Below are positions 29,201-41,548 of a stretch of 64,000 nucleotides of DNA, in pieces. The translations under genes and the position numbers were made by a program. Source of the stretch: Apis mellifera (lineage: Eukaryota; Arthropoda; Insecta; Hymenoptera; Apidae). Within the stretch, counting starts at the first letter, position 1. Each line of letters opens with the position of its first letter. A model generated the notes under the pieces. The model was not told the origin of the DNA. It saw nothing but the letters and a program-made list of their open reading frames with translations, and searched no databases. The stretch covers positions 4,559,001-4,623,000 of the forward strand of contig NC_037641.1 of assembly GCF_003254395.2 (NCBI RefSeq), given 5' to 3'.

Positions 29201-31734
29201 AGATAAAAGAATAAATTTTGTCGGTGGACGGAAGCTTGATAATATTTTGTTTTCCGTGTTTTTCGGTGAACTGGGCGGTGTAAGCAAGAGGGATGAATCT
29301 ATATGTAAATGTCCACATTGAAATTGTAGATGTAAATATTTTTTTCGTATGGAGCTTTATTTCTGAATAAATCGATACGATGGCATACATTTTCTTTTTT
29401 TTTCTTTTTTAGAGGACCAACATTTCTCTATGAAAAATTGTATTTGTAAAATAAGAATTTCTGTGGATTTTCAATCTCATAAAAAGTATTGTACGAATGT
29501 GTTGCACATATTTAAGATTAAAGGGAGGGAAAAAAGAAATTTGAAACGAACGAATGGTTTCGAAGGCAGAAATTTGTAAGTGCAAATCGTTTTCGAAAGT
29601 CAAAGCTTTGTATTCGTTAAAGAAATTCATAATCGTCACAATGATAATTTAAATTTCTCTTTTTAATTTCAGGTGACTTACATTATATTTGAAAAGAAAT
29701 TCTTCGATTTAACGTGAAATATTTCATTAAGTAAAAACATTCAAATACAATTCTTTCTTGTCCAATATCGAAAATTTCGAAAATTCCATACGAAAAAAAA
29801 TGTCACTCTATATTTCCCATATAGATTTTTACTTTGCTGTAACTTGTTCGTCATCGATTCCTATATGAAACAGTAATTTCTGGAATCTATCGCAATATAT
29901 TTTTCCAGATAAATCTTATTTATAAATTTATTAACAAATCTAAGTCGTAATATAATCAAATCTTAAACTCTTTTATTCTCATACGATTGAATCACACTTG
30001 TCAGCACACTTCTAATTGCAACATACTGGAGAACAGAGACAGCTCCATCTAGAAATCCATCTTGAAAATGAATCTGAAAATTTAGCAAGACTTAAATGTG
30101 TTCATCAGAATTCTTTCAACGTTTTAATAAGCGCATTTCCTGAAAGTTCCCTTTGAAGAAATGATACTCGACGTTGATGAAGCATTCTCTCTCGATTCAC
30201 GCTCGTGGAATCGTGGTTTCTTGGAGTGGCACACAGAGAAATCGGGTCTCTGGATTGTCGATATGATATAACTATGTTAGTTTCTACTCCCTAATGGGAC
30301 ATTTCGCCTACGATCCTAAATCCTGGCGATATTATGGTCCTTCCAACATGGTTTAATTGGACCGAACGAGAAATAATTGCCAGAAGTAATACTCGACAAA
30401 TATACACCCTGTGCACGCTACATTTGTTTCTCTTTCATCTTGAAATCCGTAAAACGTTATAAATAGAGGAAAGATAAAATTGATCACGGATATTCGTTCG
30501 AATTAGCTTTTAGGGAATACGGTTTTCCGTGTAATCGTCGTCGGATAATGCGTTTAGACAAGCAAATGAACGCAGAAACTCGCAGTTCCGATGGTTAACG
30601 CTTTACCAGTCCGCTCGTAATTAACGACTTAATTGCGATCGTTCGCTTTCATGGAGGTCTGTCAGCATGAAATATGGTTACATGCGTGTAAACGAGGTAT
30701 AAACGGCGGAAAAACGGATAAAATCCAACTTTATCCCGTTGAATTATGTTTTGTTGAGCCAACGGTAATGCCAAACGTTTACAGAAATTGAAGTTTGCGA
30801 TTGAGCAACAAAGAGCCTTTCATGATTCACGTTAATTTCGTACTTGTGCATAAATCTTGTGGAAACTGCTCGTCTCCTTTGTCCCTAATTGTTCATCGAG
30901 CTTGTGAAATATTTAGAAATCGTTTCAATTTAAAATCTGGAATACGAAGAAATTTTTAAAAGGAATTATTGAATTATTTTTAATTGGGATTGTAAGTACT
31001 TTTTATTTATTATTACATGTTATTTATTATTAATGTTCATTATAAATATCGTATATTTTGTTTAATTTATTTTATGATTCAGATTTATTTATCCATGATT
31101 GTATTTTTATTATTTAATTAATTGTTTTTTGCCTGTTTGAATGATAGATTTAGTACTTGGATTTTATGAAGTAAAAAGAAATATGAGAAAATAAAACGTG
31201 AAAAAATAAAGTGGGATAAATTATTTGCAACAATTAAAAATGTTCATTAATTCTTTCATTTAACTTTTCATCAACCAATGTTTTTTTTCCTCTATTATAA
31301 ATTGTTCTCTCTGTTATATAACATGTCTAGAAGTTTTTCACACCAAACAACAAAATACTAGACAAATTTAAATTACATTACCAAGCATAAAAACTGTAAA
31401 CGTTTCCATGATATACTATCGTGAAGATAAAATAAGAAAAATAGAAACAAAAAAATTGGTATGATTTAATTCTGTAAAATTGATTTTAGTAAAATAAGAA
31501 TTCAAATATATATATAATTAAAATCTTTTCATATCTTTCTGATGGACATTTCTCATATATTCATTTTTTATTCATTAATCTTGTTCATAAAATTTTTAAT
31601 AGAACAATTGTTTTTGTGACGATAATAGTATCGAATTTAAAATTTTTTAAAGAAACATTAGTTATCATTAAATTGTGAAAATTAAATTTGTCTTAAATTT
31701 TTGTACAAAAATCATGAGAATAAATTAAAAATTT

Positions 31735-32472
31735 TATCATCAAAATTCACTCAAAATATAGAGAAAACCATACCATTGAATTTCCTTTTTGATTTATCTC
31801 GATATCTCAATTGGTTGCTGAGATACAAGGATTTAAAGTGTCCATAGCGTTTACACAGTGCGGAAGTTATGAATGGATCCCTGACCTACATTTTTTTCCT
31901 GGAAACGCGTACTACGCTCTTCCAGGAATTACGTCTGCCACTTGTCTGGAGCTTAGTATAGGTCAGTGACACGAGGTGCGAGCGAGAGGTCCGAGTAAGC
32001 GACAAGGAAGGAGATACTAAACGATTAAAAATTACCCTTCCCTTTACACGACGATATCTCGAGAACCGGAAGTCGGATCGGAATAAATGAAAAAGCATTT
32101 TAAAGAGGAAGCTTCCGCGCTTCTAACGATCGTTCACCTGTTGACCGGAAGTCACTATCTTCGGAATTACAGCGGTTCAAAGTTTTGGTTCAATAATTTT
32201 AATAGAGTTTAATCATGTTTCAGGTAAATGATTAAAAATTACTTTCTCTTTACACGATGATATCTCGAGAACCAGAAGTCGGATCGGGATAAACGAAAAA
32301 ACGTTTTAAAGGGAAAGGTTCCGTGCTTCTAACGATCGCTCACCCGTTGACCGGAAGTCATTATCTTGAAAGTTACAGCGGTTCAAAGTTTTTCTAATTT
32401 TAATAGGATTTCATCGAAGTTTGCTCGCAAGATAGATATTCTCATTCATTTTTAATTATCAATAACCAAAAA
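31735..32472 (+). repeat. Dispersed repeat family, copy 2, with about two tandem units
   Basis: This copy is collinear with copy 1. It has the same head from ataccattgaa, the same ggtcagtgacacga segment, and two tandem units beginning near 32021 and 32229. The shared tail aattatcaataac ends near 32472. It has one unit fewer than copy 1, so unit number varies between copies. It lies in the 14.1-kb intron in the same orientation as copy 1. Confidence 0.8.
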
Positions 32473-35400
32473 ACAAAGTCAAAAACAGTTTATTTATTCT
32501 TCTTCTTCTAGATGTACTACAATTTTTATTAGAAATGGTAAAAATTATTTATCTAAAAAAAAGAAGAAATTAATTTTCCATATATATATGACCGGATTAA
32601 TTCGATAGATGCGATATAGTTATTGCTCTTTTAATCCTCCTTTTATACTGGCTGGACTTAACGAGCATTCTTGGCCAAAATGCCAGAAGTTATCTGTCGT
32701 TGAAGAGCAACTTAGATCCAACTTGTACACCTTAAACTGGAACAAAGATCGTCCATTAATTTGGGGCGCGGCGTGTCGTCTTGGCTGCTGTTTCATGCCA
32801 CAAATCGCTTCCGGTTTTCGCGATTTAAGGCCTTACTTCCTGTTGGTCTAGAACTTCTCTTTTTTTTCTCTCTCTTTCTCTTTTCTCACGTCCTTTCTCA
32901 CATTCATTGCAAACAATATTTTCGTTTATTTTACTCTTTTTATTTCCTTCCATTCTTTTCTCTTTTTTTTTTATTTTTCACCAATTTCAGGTAAATAAGA
33001 AGAAAATAATGTTTCGTTATTTTTGTAAAGCAATCGAAAAATATAAATAAGGAATAATTTTTCGAAAGAATTGAAGTAATCAATTATTACAACATTTTTT
33101 CTTTTCTTTTCTTTTTTCTTTTTTTTTTTTTTCTTACATTCTCGAAATTTACTTAATTAACCGAGGTGCATTGTGGAACGCTCGCTTATAATTATTATTA
33201 ATCGACAAATGAGTCGCGAGGGAATTCGCTAATCTCTGTGCCTGGAAATTGAAACGTCCAAATAGCTGCATATGATTATGCTCCGTGTGCAAGTCGATCC
33301 AAGCATCGTCGCTCCCTAGGGATGCAATCCCGCCTGGCAAATATTCAAATTAGCGAGTTCCCAATCTAATCCTGATCTGTAAAATATTTTAGAAAAATGC
33401 CAGAATAATTTATAATGATTTCTTCCATTGATTTAAACAATTTTGAGCTTTGTCAAAAATTTGAATTTTCGTTCAAACCATTCATTTGTTGAATCAAATA
33501 TATGTACAAGATGGAATTGACGTGAAAATCTTCATTATTATTTTTTTTTATACAGCATCATAAAAAGAATCTAAGCTTATTAATCTTTAAAAAGAAAAAA
33601 AAATACATAGAAAAATTTCACAAGTAAATTTTTTAATTAAGATAATCGAGTTAAATAGTCTATCCTGTATAAAAACAAAAAAAAGATTTTATCTAAACAT
33701 TTTCTCAATGATTTTCTCTTTTTTTATGTAAACATCCACCAATTTCACGATTCCCCAAAATTGACGGAAATATCTCCGCCGAACAAACGTCAGCTGCAGA
33801 AGCGGTGAAAGTTCCCAATCTTCTTCAACCATACTTGAAAACCTTCGATACGTCTCGAAGAAACGTACATAACCCAATTTTACAATCCAAGTATCTTCGA
33901 CATACGTATCTCATTCCACCAATCAATATAACCACGTCAGCGTGATAACAAGATTTTCAACAGTAATTTCTTTCCTCATAATTCATCATAATACATCCAT
34001 GTATCCATCTTTTAACAAGAACGAAGGAAAAATGAAATGAAAATTAATTTCTTATCCACGTAATAACTAAACTGGTGTAATATCCACCAGTAATGATATT
34101 TTTAACTATTTTCATAATTTTTATTTTCTCAATTCGTCCAATATAATATATTTCCACGAAGAGGAAAATAAAATGAAACGTGTCATAATTTCCCCGATAA
34201 AATAATAAGACGTCGCGTGTAGAACGAGATTATTTTGCTCCTCTGTTAAGGGATGAGAAAAAAAAAAGAAGAAGAAGAAATTCGATATCGCTGTAAATTC
34301 CCTTTATCCGGTAGAATGAAAGTGTTCTCGGCTCGTTTCCTATCCCCCTATCGAGGCTGTTGTTCCTTTCAGCGCGAAGGCCTCCATAAAAATCAAAACT
34401 TAATAACGCTCGTTCCCGGTTAAGGGGACAGGAGAAAGTTCACAATAATCCTGGAGAAATTTCACGGAATTATTGGCTCCAGAGACGCACTCGTCGATGC
34501 ATTACCTTTCTCCCATTGCTTTATTTAATCGATTCCATTGGTTCCGCGATATTAGAAGAAGTTCCTCGGTTTTTTTTTCCATCGGTCGAAACTCTTCAAC
34601 CACTTATTCCACGAATGGATTCAAGGGAGGATGAAAAGGAAGAGGGAATTTATTTCGTTTTATGCAATCTGTGGTGATAAGAGGCCGAGAGGGAGTAAAC
34701 AAATCCCCTATCGTAAGTTTTTCCATGAAAGTCCGTAATCTCGTAATACTTCCAAATTTGAGATATTCGGAGTATTTTAATAAAAGATAAACGAAACCTG
34801 AGGTTATCGTGTTTAATTCTATGTTAATCGACTTTGGAATAAACGTGATGGAGATGAATTAAAAAATGAAAAAATATGAAGAGCAGACAAGAAGAGAGAA
34901 ATGTAAGAAAAGAAAAGGGAATAAATGGAAGGATAAATGAAATAAGAGATTGTAAAAAAAATTAAATTCGAAGATGAACGCAAAGATTAAAAGAAAATAA
35001 AAATAATTATAATATTTCTTTTATCTATAGCAATGGTTTTTTCATATCTTAGAATAAAAACAGGAAATATAAAGAAAAATTCAAAATATTCGAAATTTGC
35101 CATTATATTTAATATCAATATAGGTTTTTATAAAACCAGTGAAAGAAACGTTGTGGAAATGTTAATTAACGTTCTCGTCACTAGTTCTTCGCTCGTCCCT
35201 ATCTCCCAGATAATAAACCGGTGGCAAAACTGTTAAATTGCAGTTATGCATCATTGTGTCGCTTCATTCTTCGTTTCTTACTCTCTCTAGGCGAAAATTA
35301 TCGCGACCATTTTCCGAAAAAACCGGAAAGAAATTCACCTATAAATTTCTCCAAACTGAAACAACTAAATCACAGAAGTATCTCGAATTTTCTTCGAGAA

Positions 35401-36252
35401 TCCACAATTATTTCATTGCTTTTTTACTTTTAAAGGATCAAGGCATTAATTAAAGATATTATAAAAATTTTGTTCCAATTAAATATATATAAATATAATA
35501 GCGTGTATATTCATCAATAGGAAAATGTTTATTGCTGAATTAACTAATTCCATTAATCCATTTATCCTTTTCTATTTTTTTAAATAATAGGAATTTATCT
35601 TATTTATATTCTCGCCATTGTGTAAGATACATATATATATACAATTCTTCATCGTGCATTTTCTTCTTGAACAACTTATCTCGTTAATATTTATAATTAT
35701 ATTTATAAAATGAAATATTCAACACTTTTGTGACCAATTGAATACACCAATTGAATTTGTAATTATTAATTATACCAAGTTTCTCTCAACGTTCGATCAT
35801 AGTTAAGCTCTTCCTCCAAAGATTAATTTGCATAGCATCAAGAGATCGGTGGTTGCTTTCATATCCGAGTTAAGAGATTCTCTGCTTAAAAAGTTGTCGT
35901 TATTGCGACGAATCCTTCGAAGATGAAAAAGGCCACTTGCTCTCGAGCAAGTCCGAGCGAAAACCGTCGAGCAAACGCTTGATCCGAGATTTCTTTCTAC
36001 CCTCTTCCGGGAGATATTTTGAAAAAGTGAGGGGTTACAAACTCGTGCCCTGTCATCCAGGAAATCGTGAGGCGCATAAATTTAAGAAACGAGCCGAGTT
36101 GCTTTCATCCCGTTGGACTTTTTAATCTCTTCCTCTGACTCGGCTTCTTTCTTTCTTTTTTTTTTTTTTTGTATTTTATTTTTAGTTTTTTCTCCTCGAG
36201 GGTCATGGATGCAAATGCGCAATTATGATTCAACGATCGTGAAAAGATTTTC

Positions 36253-36272
36253 TTTTTTTTTTTTTTTTTTTT
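36253..36272 (+). repeat. Poly(T) run
   Basis: A T-run of about 20 bases lies 250 bp upstream of the exon at 36525. A (TA)n tract follows at 36394-36411. Confidence 0.9.
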
Positions 36273-36524
36273 ACTCCTCCAAGAATAAAGTCTCGTATTT
36301 TTATTTGGACTTCGTCGAGTTGAAGTTTTGGATGAAATTTCCTTGGAACTTGCACCTCTGAGATCTGAAACTTTTTAGGGGTTGAAAGTTATGCGGTATA
36401 TATATATATATAGCTCGGTTCAAGGGCTGTTATTTGGAACTATATTTTCTGCAAAATGACAATACAACAGGGAAGTGGAAATTGTCGTTGGAAAATGACC
36501 GTGGTATTCTCTACGTTCTTCCAG

Positions 36525-36626
36525 GTCGAGATGAAGGGTATTTCTGGCCCTATCGAGTTCAAAGAAGGACGGAGAATTCAGTTTAAATTGGACCTTTTGA
36601 AGCTGAAGCAACATTCGCTTGTTAAG
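36525..36626 (+). CDS. Kainate-type glutamate receptor, exon 5 in the window (amino-terminal domain)
   Basis: This is a 34-codon exon, phase 0 to phase 0, with acceptor cttccag and donor gtattt. It reads VEMKGISGPIEFKEGRRIQF then KLDLLKLKQHSLVK. The G-I-S-G-P-I-x-F strand corresponds to vertebrate GLTGRITFNKTNGLR near the end of the amino-terminal domain, and the FKLDLLKLK strand to FDLDVISLK. It is followed by a short intron and the G-x-W exon, as expected for the family. Confidence 0.95.
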
Positions 36627-36892
36627 GTATTTTTTAGAATATTCATTCAGGATGGAACGGAAAAATAAAAATCAAAATGCAAAAGAATAATTTCTTTTTT
36701 TAATAATAAATAATAGAAAGAAATTTGATTGATTCTCGATATTTAATGTGGATAAAAGGATAATGTTAAATTAATAAATTTTCTCTTCAAAAATTCAAAA
36801 TATAGATATTATTTCTTTTTACTATTTTTTTCCTTTTATATTTCTTTCCACTCTATTATTTATTCATAGAATTAAAATGGGAATTGAAACAG
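36627..36892 (+). other. Intron, 266 bp
   Basis: A short AT-rich GT-AG intron (gtattt to gaaacag). Nothing else is seen in it. Confidence 0.9.
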
Positions 36893-36994
36893 GTCGGTGA
36901 ATGGCGTCCAGGCATCGGTGTGAACGTGACCGACACAGCGGCCTTCTTCGAGCCAGGAGCAGCGAATGTCACCCTCCTCGTCATCACTATATTG
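36893..36994 (+). CDS. Kainate-type glutamate receptor, exon 6 in the window (linker and start of S1)
   Basis: This is a 34-codon exon reading VGEWRPGIGVNVTDTAAFFE then PGAANVTLLVITIL. The G-E-W-x-P-x-x-G segment corresponds to vertebrate IGTWDPASGLN, and LLVITIL to LIVTTIL, the strand that enters the ligand-binding domain. NVT occurs twice as a glycosylation sequon. The exon ends in phase 0 exactly before the Glu-x-Pro-Tyr-Val-Met start carried by the duplicated exons downstream, so this donor (gtgagt) is where the alternative choice is made. Confidence 0.95.
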
Positions 36995-38078
36995 GTGAGT
37001 CGCCAACCATACACTTATCTCCTTCTTCTAAACGTCATATTCATCCCTGTATAAAATCAATTTCTACCATTCAAAAGGCAAATCGCGTTTTCTATTCTTT
37101 ATAATAATATACAATTCTCTGTTTGTGTCTTTCGTTCTTTCGATTTTCTCTCGCGAAATCCCACGATAAGAACAGGATAATGAAAATTAATGAAAATCCA
37201 AAAACGATCGCATCGTGGAGATATCGATGATCGACTCATTTTACAATTCAGACCCAGACATTTCAGGCACACGAGCTATAACACGTCACTCTAAAAGACC
37301 CTCGAATACGAGCAGCTAAGGAGCTATCATCCATTGGTTTGGGGGAAAAGAAAACTTATGGGTCCACGAAGTAATAAACGCCGATTGCATCGTTCGCGTA
37401 GCGGAATCTCGTACTTTATGTCCGGTATCCGTAGTAACGTGACACGTAATTCCGTGAAATGGTATAAAATCTCCACGCATCCGTGGAATAAAATCGACGG
37501 CATCGACGAGTCGTGAAATCGTTAACGATCGAATAACCGGCAGATGTAGTCTGGGCCGAGGAATTCTTAGCCGAGGGCCATTTCTTTCTGCGAGTGGAAC
37601 GGAAATCGCCGAGTGGAAACTAAAATTGTCGTGGTATATAATCCAGACTGTGGAAAATTATAGTTTCTCAAGGTTCCATTTAATTTTTTATTATTTTTTT
37701 TTTAATAGATGATCGCTCGATTGATAAATTTCCCAAATTAAATTATCCAAACTTTTTTAATTCCAACAGTCATCGTCGAATCTCTCCGAATTTCAAAAAA
37801 AAGGAATCCAAAAAATATTCTGCAAATAGGAACAATATCGATCTCAAGTATTTTATTAATATTTTCCAAAAAAAAAAAAAATAAGAAAATGGAATCGTAT
37901 TGGAATTGAAACAGCCGTCGTTTCGAATCTCCCTTATTCGAAAAAAAAAAAAAAAGAGGCCTCTCGAGAGCGATTAGGATAAAGGGAAACGTGTAGCCGC
38001 CCCTGCGCAAAATTTTCGTGTATCGTCCAGATCTGACAGCGTGTTCCGTTGTTTGCATGGACACCCGTTGCGACACAG
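36995..38078 (+). other. Intron before alternative exon A, 1084 bp
   Basis: This GT-AG intron has an island of higher GC at about 37200-37650 and A/T homopolymers near 37870 and 37945. The acceptor (cgttgcgacacag) has a weak pyrimidine tract, which fits a regulated exon. Sequences controlling exon choice may lie here, but none was identified. Confidence 0.75.
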
Positions 38079-38282
38079 GAAATTCCGTACGTGATGATGC
38101 ACTACGAAAAAAACTACACGGGGAACGCGCGGTTTTACGGTTTTTGCGTCGACCTACTGGAGGCGGTGGCGAGGGAGGTCGGCTTCTCATACAGATTGGA
38201 GCTGGTACCGGACAGGAAGTACGGCGCGAAAGACCCGGAAACCGGGGAATGGAACGGCATCGTCAGAGAGCTCATGCGACAT
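38079..38282 (+). CDS. Kainate-type glutamate receptor, alternative S1 exon A
   Basis: This 68-codon exon, phase 0 to phase 0, encodes the first lobe (S1) of the glutamate-binding clamshell: EIPYVMM, then GFCVDLL, LELVPDRKYG and GEWNGIVREL. The initial Glu matches GluA2 E402, and the Tyr of KYG matches the ligand-capping Y450. Two residues depart from the family norm: Tyr for the usual Glu before GFC (exon residue 20) and Arg for the Gly of DGKYG (residue 46). The sequon NYT is present. The donor is gtatga. The exon has the same length, phases and content as the one at 41345 (41/68 identical), so I read the two as mutually exclusive alternatives. Including both would keep the frame but duplicate half a lobe. 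Confidence 0.93.
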
Positions 38283-41200
38283 GTATGATTTGGTTTGTTT
38301 AATTTCTCTCATCTCACTCTTATCTCTCTTTCTATCTTTCTCTCTCTCTCTCTTTCTGTCTCTATCTCTATCTATCTATTTCTTTCTTTGTGTCTCATTC
38401 TCACGCCCACTTTCTCGCCCATACGCGTGGTTTTCTCCACTTAGAATAACTATTAATATAGAAACACATGTTTTTGTCACAAGTCTTTTGTCTCTATTTC
38501 CACGAAACTAAAATTTAGAATTATATTTATGTACTTTTTTTTTTTTCTCGAATTAGAACTTACACTTACATTCACACTTTTATGTGTTAGTCGAAGGATA
38601 TCTTTTTGTGTCGTCGAACAAACACGAAACGCACCTTAGATACATTAGGCTAGACACTAAAGTTTAAGGATTTATGAATATATATATATAGATGCACTGT
38701 ACGTGAATTTAGGTTTAGGTTTGTTGTGTAAACACGAATACATAGATAAAATGGGTAGTCGAGTACAATTCTACACAAATGGACGCAAACGCGTGAACAC
38801 TTTTCAAGCCTGGATAGGATTCAAGGGTGGAATAATTGTTACACAGTGAAGATTGACAAGTTTCAAGATGAAAATATATACCGCATAATTTGTGAAAACG
38901 ATTTCCTTTTTTTTTTTTTTTCCTTTTTTCTTCTCGAGTTCGATTAAAATCACCTCGCACAAGGAAGATTCATAGAACATGGAAGACCAAAAGTACTTTC
39001 ATTCACCAGACAGTTTACTTACGTCAAATTTAAAATGTAATAGATATTTCATTTTTTCCGACGACTCTTGATTTGACCAAGATCTCTAAATCATCGATCA
39101 TCCGCTCGACTTATAGCAATTTGACTGATAGTCGAAGATAAATCACTACATACGTTAATTATTCGCTAGTGTCTACGTGACGCGTAATAAAGCCCATAAA
39201 TCGTGGATCATAATTGACATAATTGTATAAGTGAGAAACATTGTGAACCAAGACAGACATTTCATTCGCAATAGAAATGTGTTTGATTAATCCTCTGCGG
39301 ACAAATAATCATAGGAAAAGAAAATTGTACATGCACTTAATCCCCTTTTTTTTAAGGAAAAAATTTAAAAGCTGCATTCGAAGATTTTTTTAAATTGTAG
39401 AGCTATTATAGATTTTCAAAAATTTGAAATAATGAAAAAAGTGAGAAAAATCTTAGGAATTGCAGATATTAATTTAATTCTATAATTTCTATTGCGTATT
39501 TTTTAAATATTTATTTATTTTATTTACTGTAAAATGTCTGCAAGGGGTTAACAAGTAATTAACAGGATTGGGTATTAACTTTACTTTTCTTCTAAATTTA
39601 ACTTTTTTCATATATTTAATTTTTTCAATCTTGTTAAACCAATTATGAAATCATTTGAAAATAATATTTTAAAATTTATTGGAAAACACCTTTATTTCTT
39701 ATTTTATTCGAATCAATTAATTCGTCTCTCTGTTTCTTATTTTTATTCCGAAATAAATATATCCGATCCTGATTTATAGTCACGCATAGATAAACAAACG
39801 GTTGAAAATTTAATCAAGAATTTCGTCAACGATCTTCTATCGGTTCTCGAAAACTCACCCCCTTCTTTCTCTGTTCCTCTTTTGAAATACTGCAAGTTGA
39901 CGTGATTAAGCCGCGAACACACACGACTAATTTGCAATTCGGGGAATATCGAGGCTTCGATGTGCGGGCACGCCTCACTCCCGTTTACCGAAACACTCTA
40001 TCCAGCGGTGAACTTAAATTAAACTTAAATGAATTGGATTTTCCAATTACTCGACCGCGAACCACCGCGGATTGCCTCCATTTTTTTTTACGTCTCAACG
40101 AACACGTATCTACATTGAAATCTCGCGATATCGTTCTTCTTTCGAGTTTAAGAAACGATAAACTTGGGCCAAGTTTTGCCAAGCAAAGCAAGCAACATTT
40201 CAACATTTCATGTATAATCGATTCGTCTTCGTTCTCTATAAGATATACGGGATGTTAATATTATTCATAGATATATTCATGGGAGGATTGATTTTAGAGG
40301 CAAAAAAAAAACATATAGGTTGGTGTATAAAAAAATTAAATTATAAAGAAAAATGTTAAATTTTAAACGAAGAGAGGATGAATGATAGATGAAACAACTC
40401 TATCTCTGTCACCTTGTTGTCTCACTTTATCGCTTTCTAATCGCAAGTTATATGTAATTTGATAAGCCTCAATTTTCTTCTATTTGTTTTACCTTCTATA
40501 TCGAGTCTCGAAAAATATTCCATATATTATATAATAGATTTTTTGTTAAGAAACCATAATCATAAATCAATTTTTATTTATAGAACATTCTGTATACATA
40601 ATATATAAGATAACAACCACCACTCGATGCATCATCCCCACGAAAATTTCTTTAAAACAAGCGGAACGACGGTGAAAATGAGGAGGGTGGCACAACCCCT
40701 CGTTCTTGCTCCAAGTTAGACGAGCTTTCACGCACATAGTAGATACATTGTCTCGAGGGAGTTCTCGCGGTAATAGTCTATCGAGTAGTAATCCATTTAG
40801 CCAGTAATCAGCATCGAATGACGCTGAGTACGAGGTCGTACATTTGCGGTAAATATCGATCAGAGTTGGTCGAGGCACGTGAAACAACTTGATAATCGAT
40901 AATTGAAATCGCGATTCTTTTCCTCGCGTGACGATTAGAGTAATTCAGAAAATTTGAGTGCAGATCCTGTAAAAGATACAACAAATAAAATAAACTCCTG
41001 GAAACTGGAATAAATTGAAAAAATAGATTCTCATTTCTATATATTTACGATATTACGAAATGACAGTAAGGGATGGGTGAAAGATTAAGAGAAAAAAAAG
41101 ATCTGGTAGATTGAAATCCAGTGTACTGAAACCGAAAGAGGAACGGAGAAAAAGAGGATCGGTGTGAAAATAAAAATAGAACGAGAGAGATCGCTCGAAG

Positions 41201-41344
41201 GATAGGGTTGAAAAGGCTAGGGGAAGGGTAGAAGGAACGTATACGAATAAAATAATGTAGAAGGAGAGGTCGGAAAAAGGGGAAAAAAGAAGAGGAAGTG
41301 GAAGAAGAGGATAGGTAGTAGCCTCCTTTTTGTGGTCCCCATAG
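38283..41344 (+). other. Intron between the two alternative S1 exons, 3062 bp
   Basis: This lies between donor gtatga and acceptor tccccatag. It starts with a pyrimidine-rich CT tract (38295-38410). It holds islands of higher GC near 39840-40260 and 40620-40930 and a purine-rich block at 41090-41310 just before exon B. It is far too long to prevent joining of A to B sterically, so exclusive choice would need regulatory factors or RNA pairing. Confidence 0.75.
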
Positions 41345-41548
41345 GAGCAGCCATACGTTATGGTGAAGAACAGAGGGAATTTCAGCGGGAACGCACGTTA
41401 CGAGGGCTTCTGCATCGACCTGCTCAAGGAGATAGCTCACATGGTGGGCTTCGGCTACAAGATCGAGCTCGTTCCGGATGGCAAGTACGGCGTTTACAAT
41501 TACGAGACCGGCGAGTGGAACGGAATAGTGCGCCAGCTGATGGACAAG
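41345..41548 (+). CDS. Kainate-type glutamate receptor, alternative S1 exon B
   Basis: This 68-codon exon, phase 0 to phase 0, is the second version of the S1 segment: EQPYVMV, then NARYEGFCIDLL, IELVPDGKYG and GEWNGIVRQLM. It retains the canonical R-Y-E-G-x-C and D-G-K-Y-G residues of kainate and AMPA receptors, so it is probably the ancestral or default form. Residue 1 (Glu) and residue 48 (Tyr) match the ligand contacts E402 and Y450 of GluA2. A sequon (NFS) sits at the same place as the one in exon A. The acceptor is tccccatag after a purine-rich stretch, and the donor is gtgagt. A second AG six bases into the exon (gagcag) could allow an in-frame two-residue deletion. Confidence 0.95.

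Larger units (their letters stand above)
22404..36524 (+). other. Largest intron, 14.1 kb
   Basis: This GT-AG intron runs from gtgagt to gttcttccag. It contains dispersed repeat copy 2 (31735-32472), degenerate AATCATGATC-type repeats near 25880-26240, pyrimidine-rich runs near 28005-28100 and 33090-33135, and islands of higher GC and CpG near 23300-23860, 25030-25620, 26400-27070, 27700-27960, 28680-29120 and 34200-34720. Several islands have open frames on both strands, which fits base composition rather than coding. No nested gene is supported. Confidence 0.8.

Noticed and set aside
36525..36994. Exons 36525 and 36893, both 102 nt, as a second alternative pair
   Set aside because: Their products are unrelated in sequence and correspond to consecutive parts of the amino-terminal domain, so both are needed.
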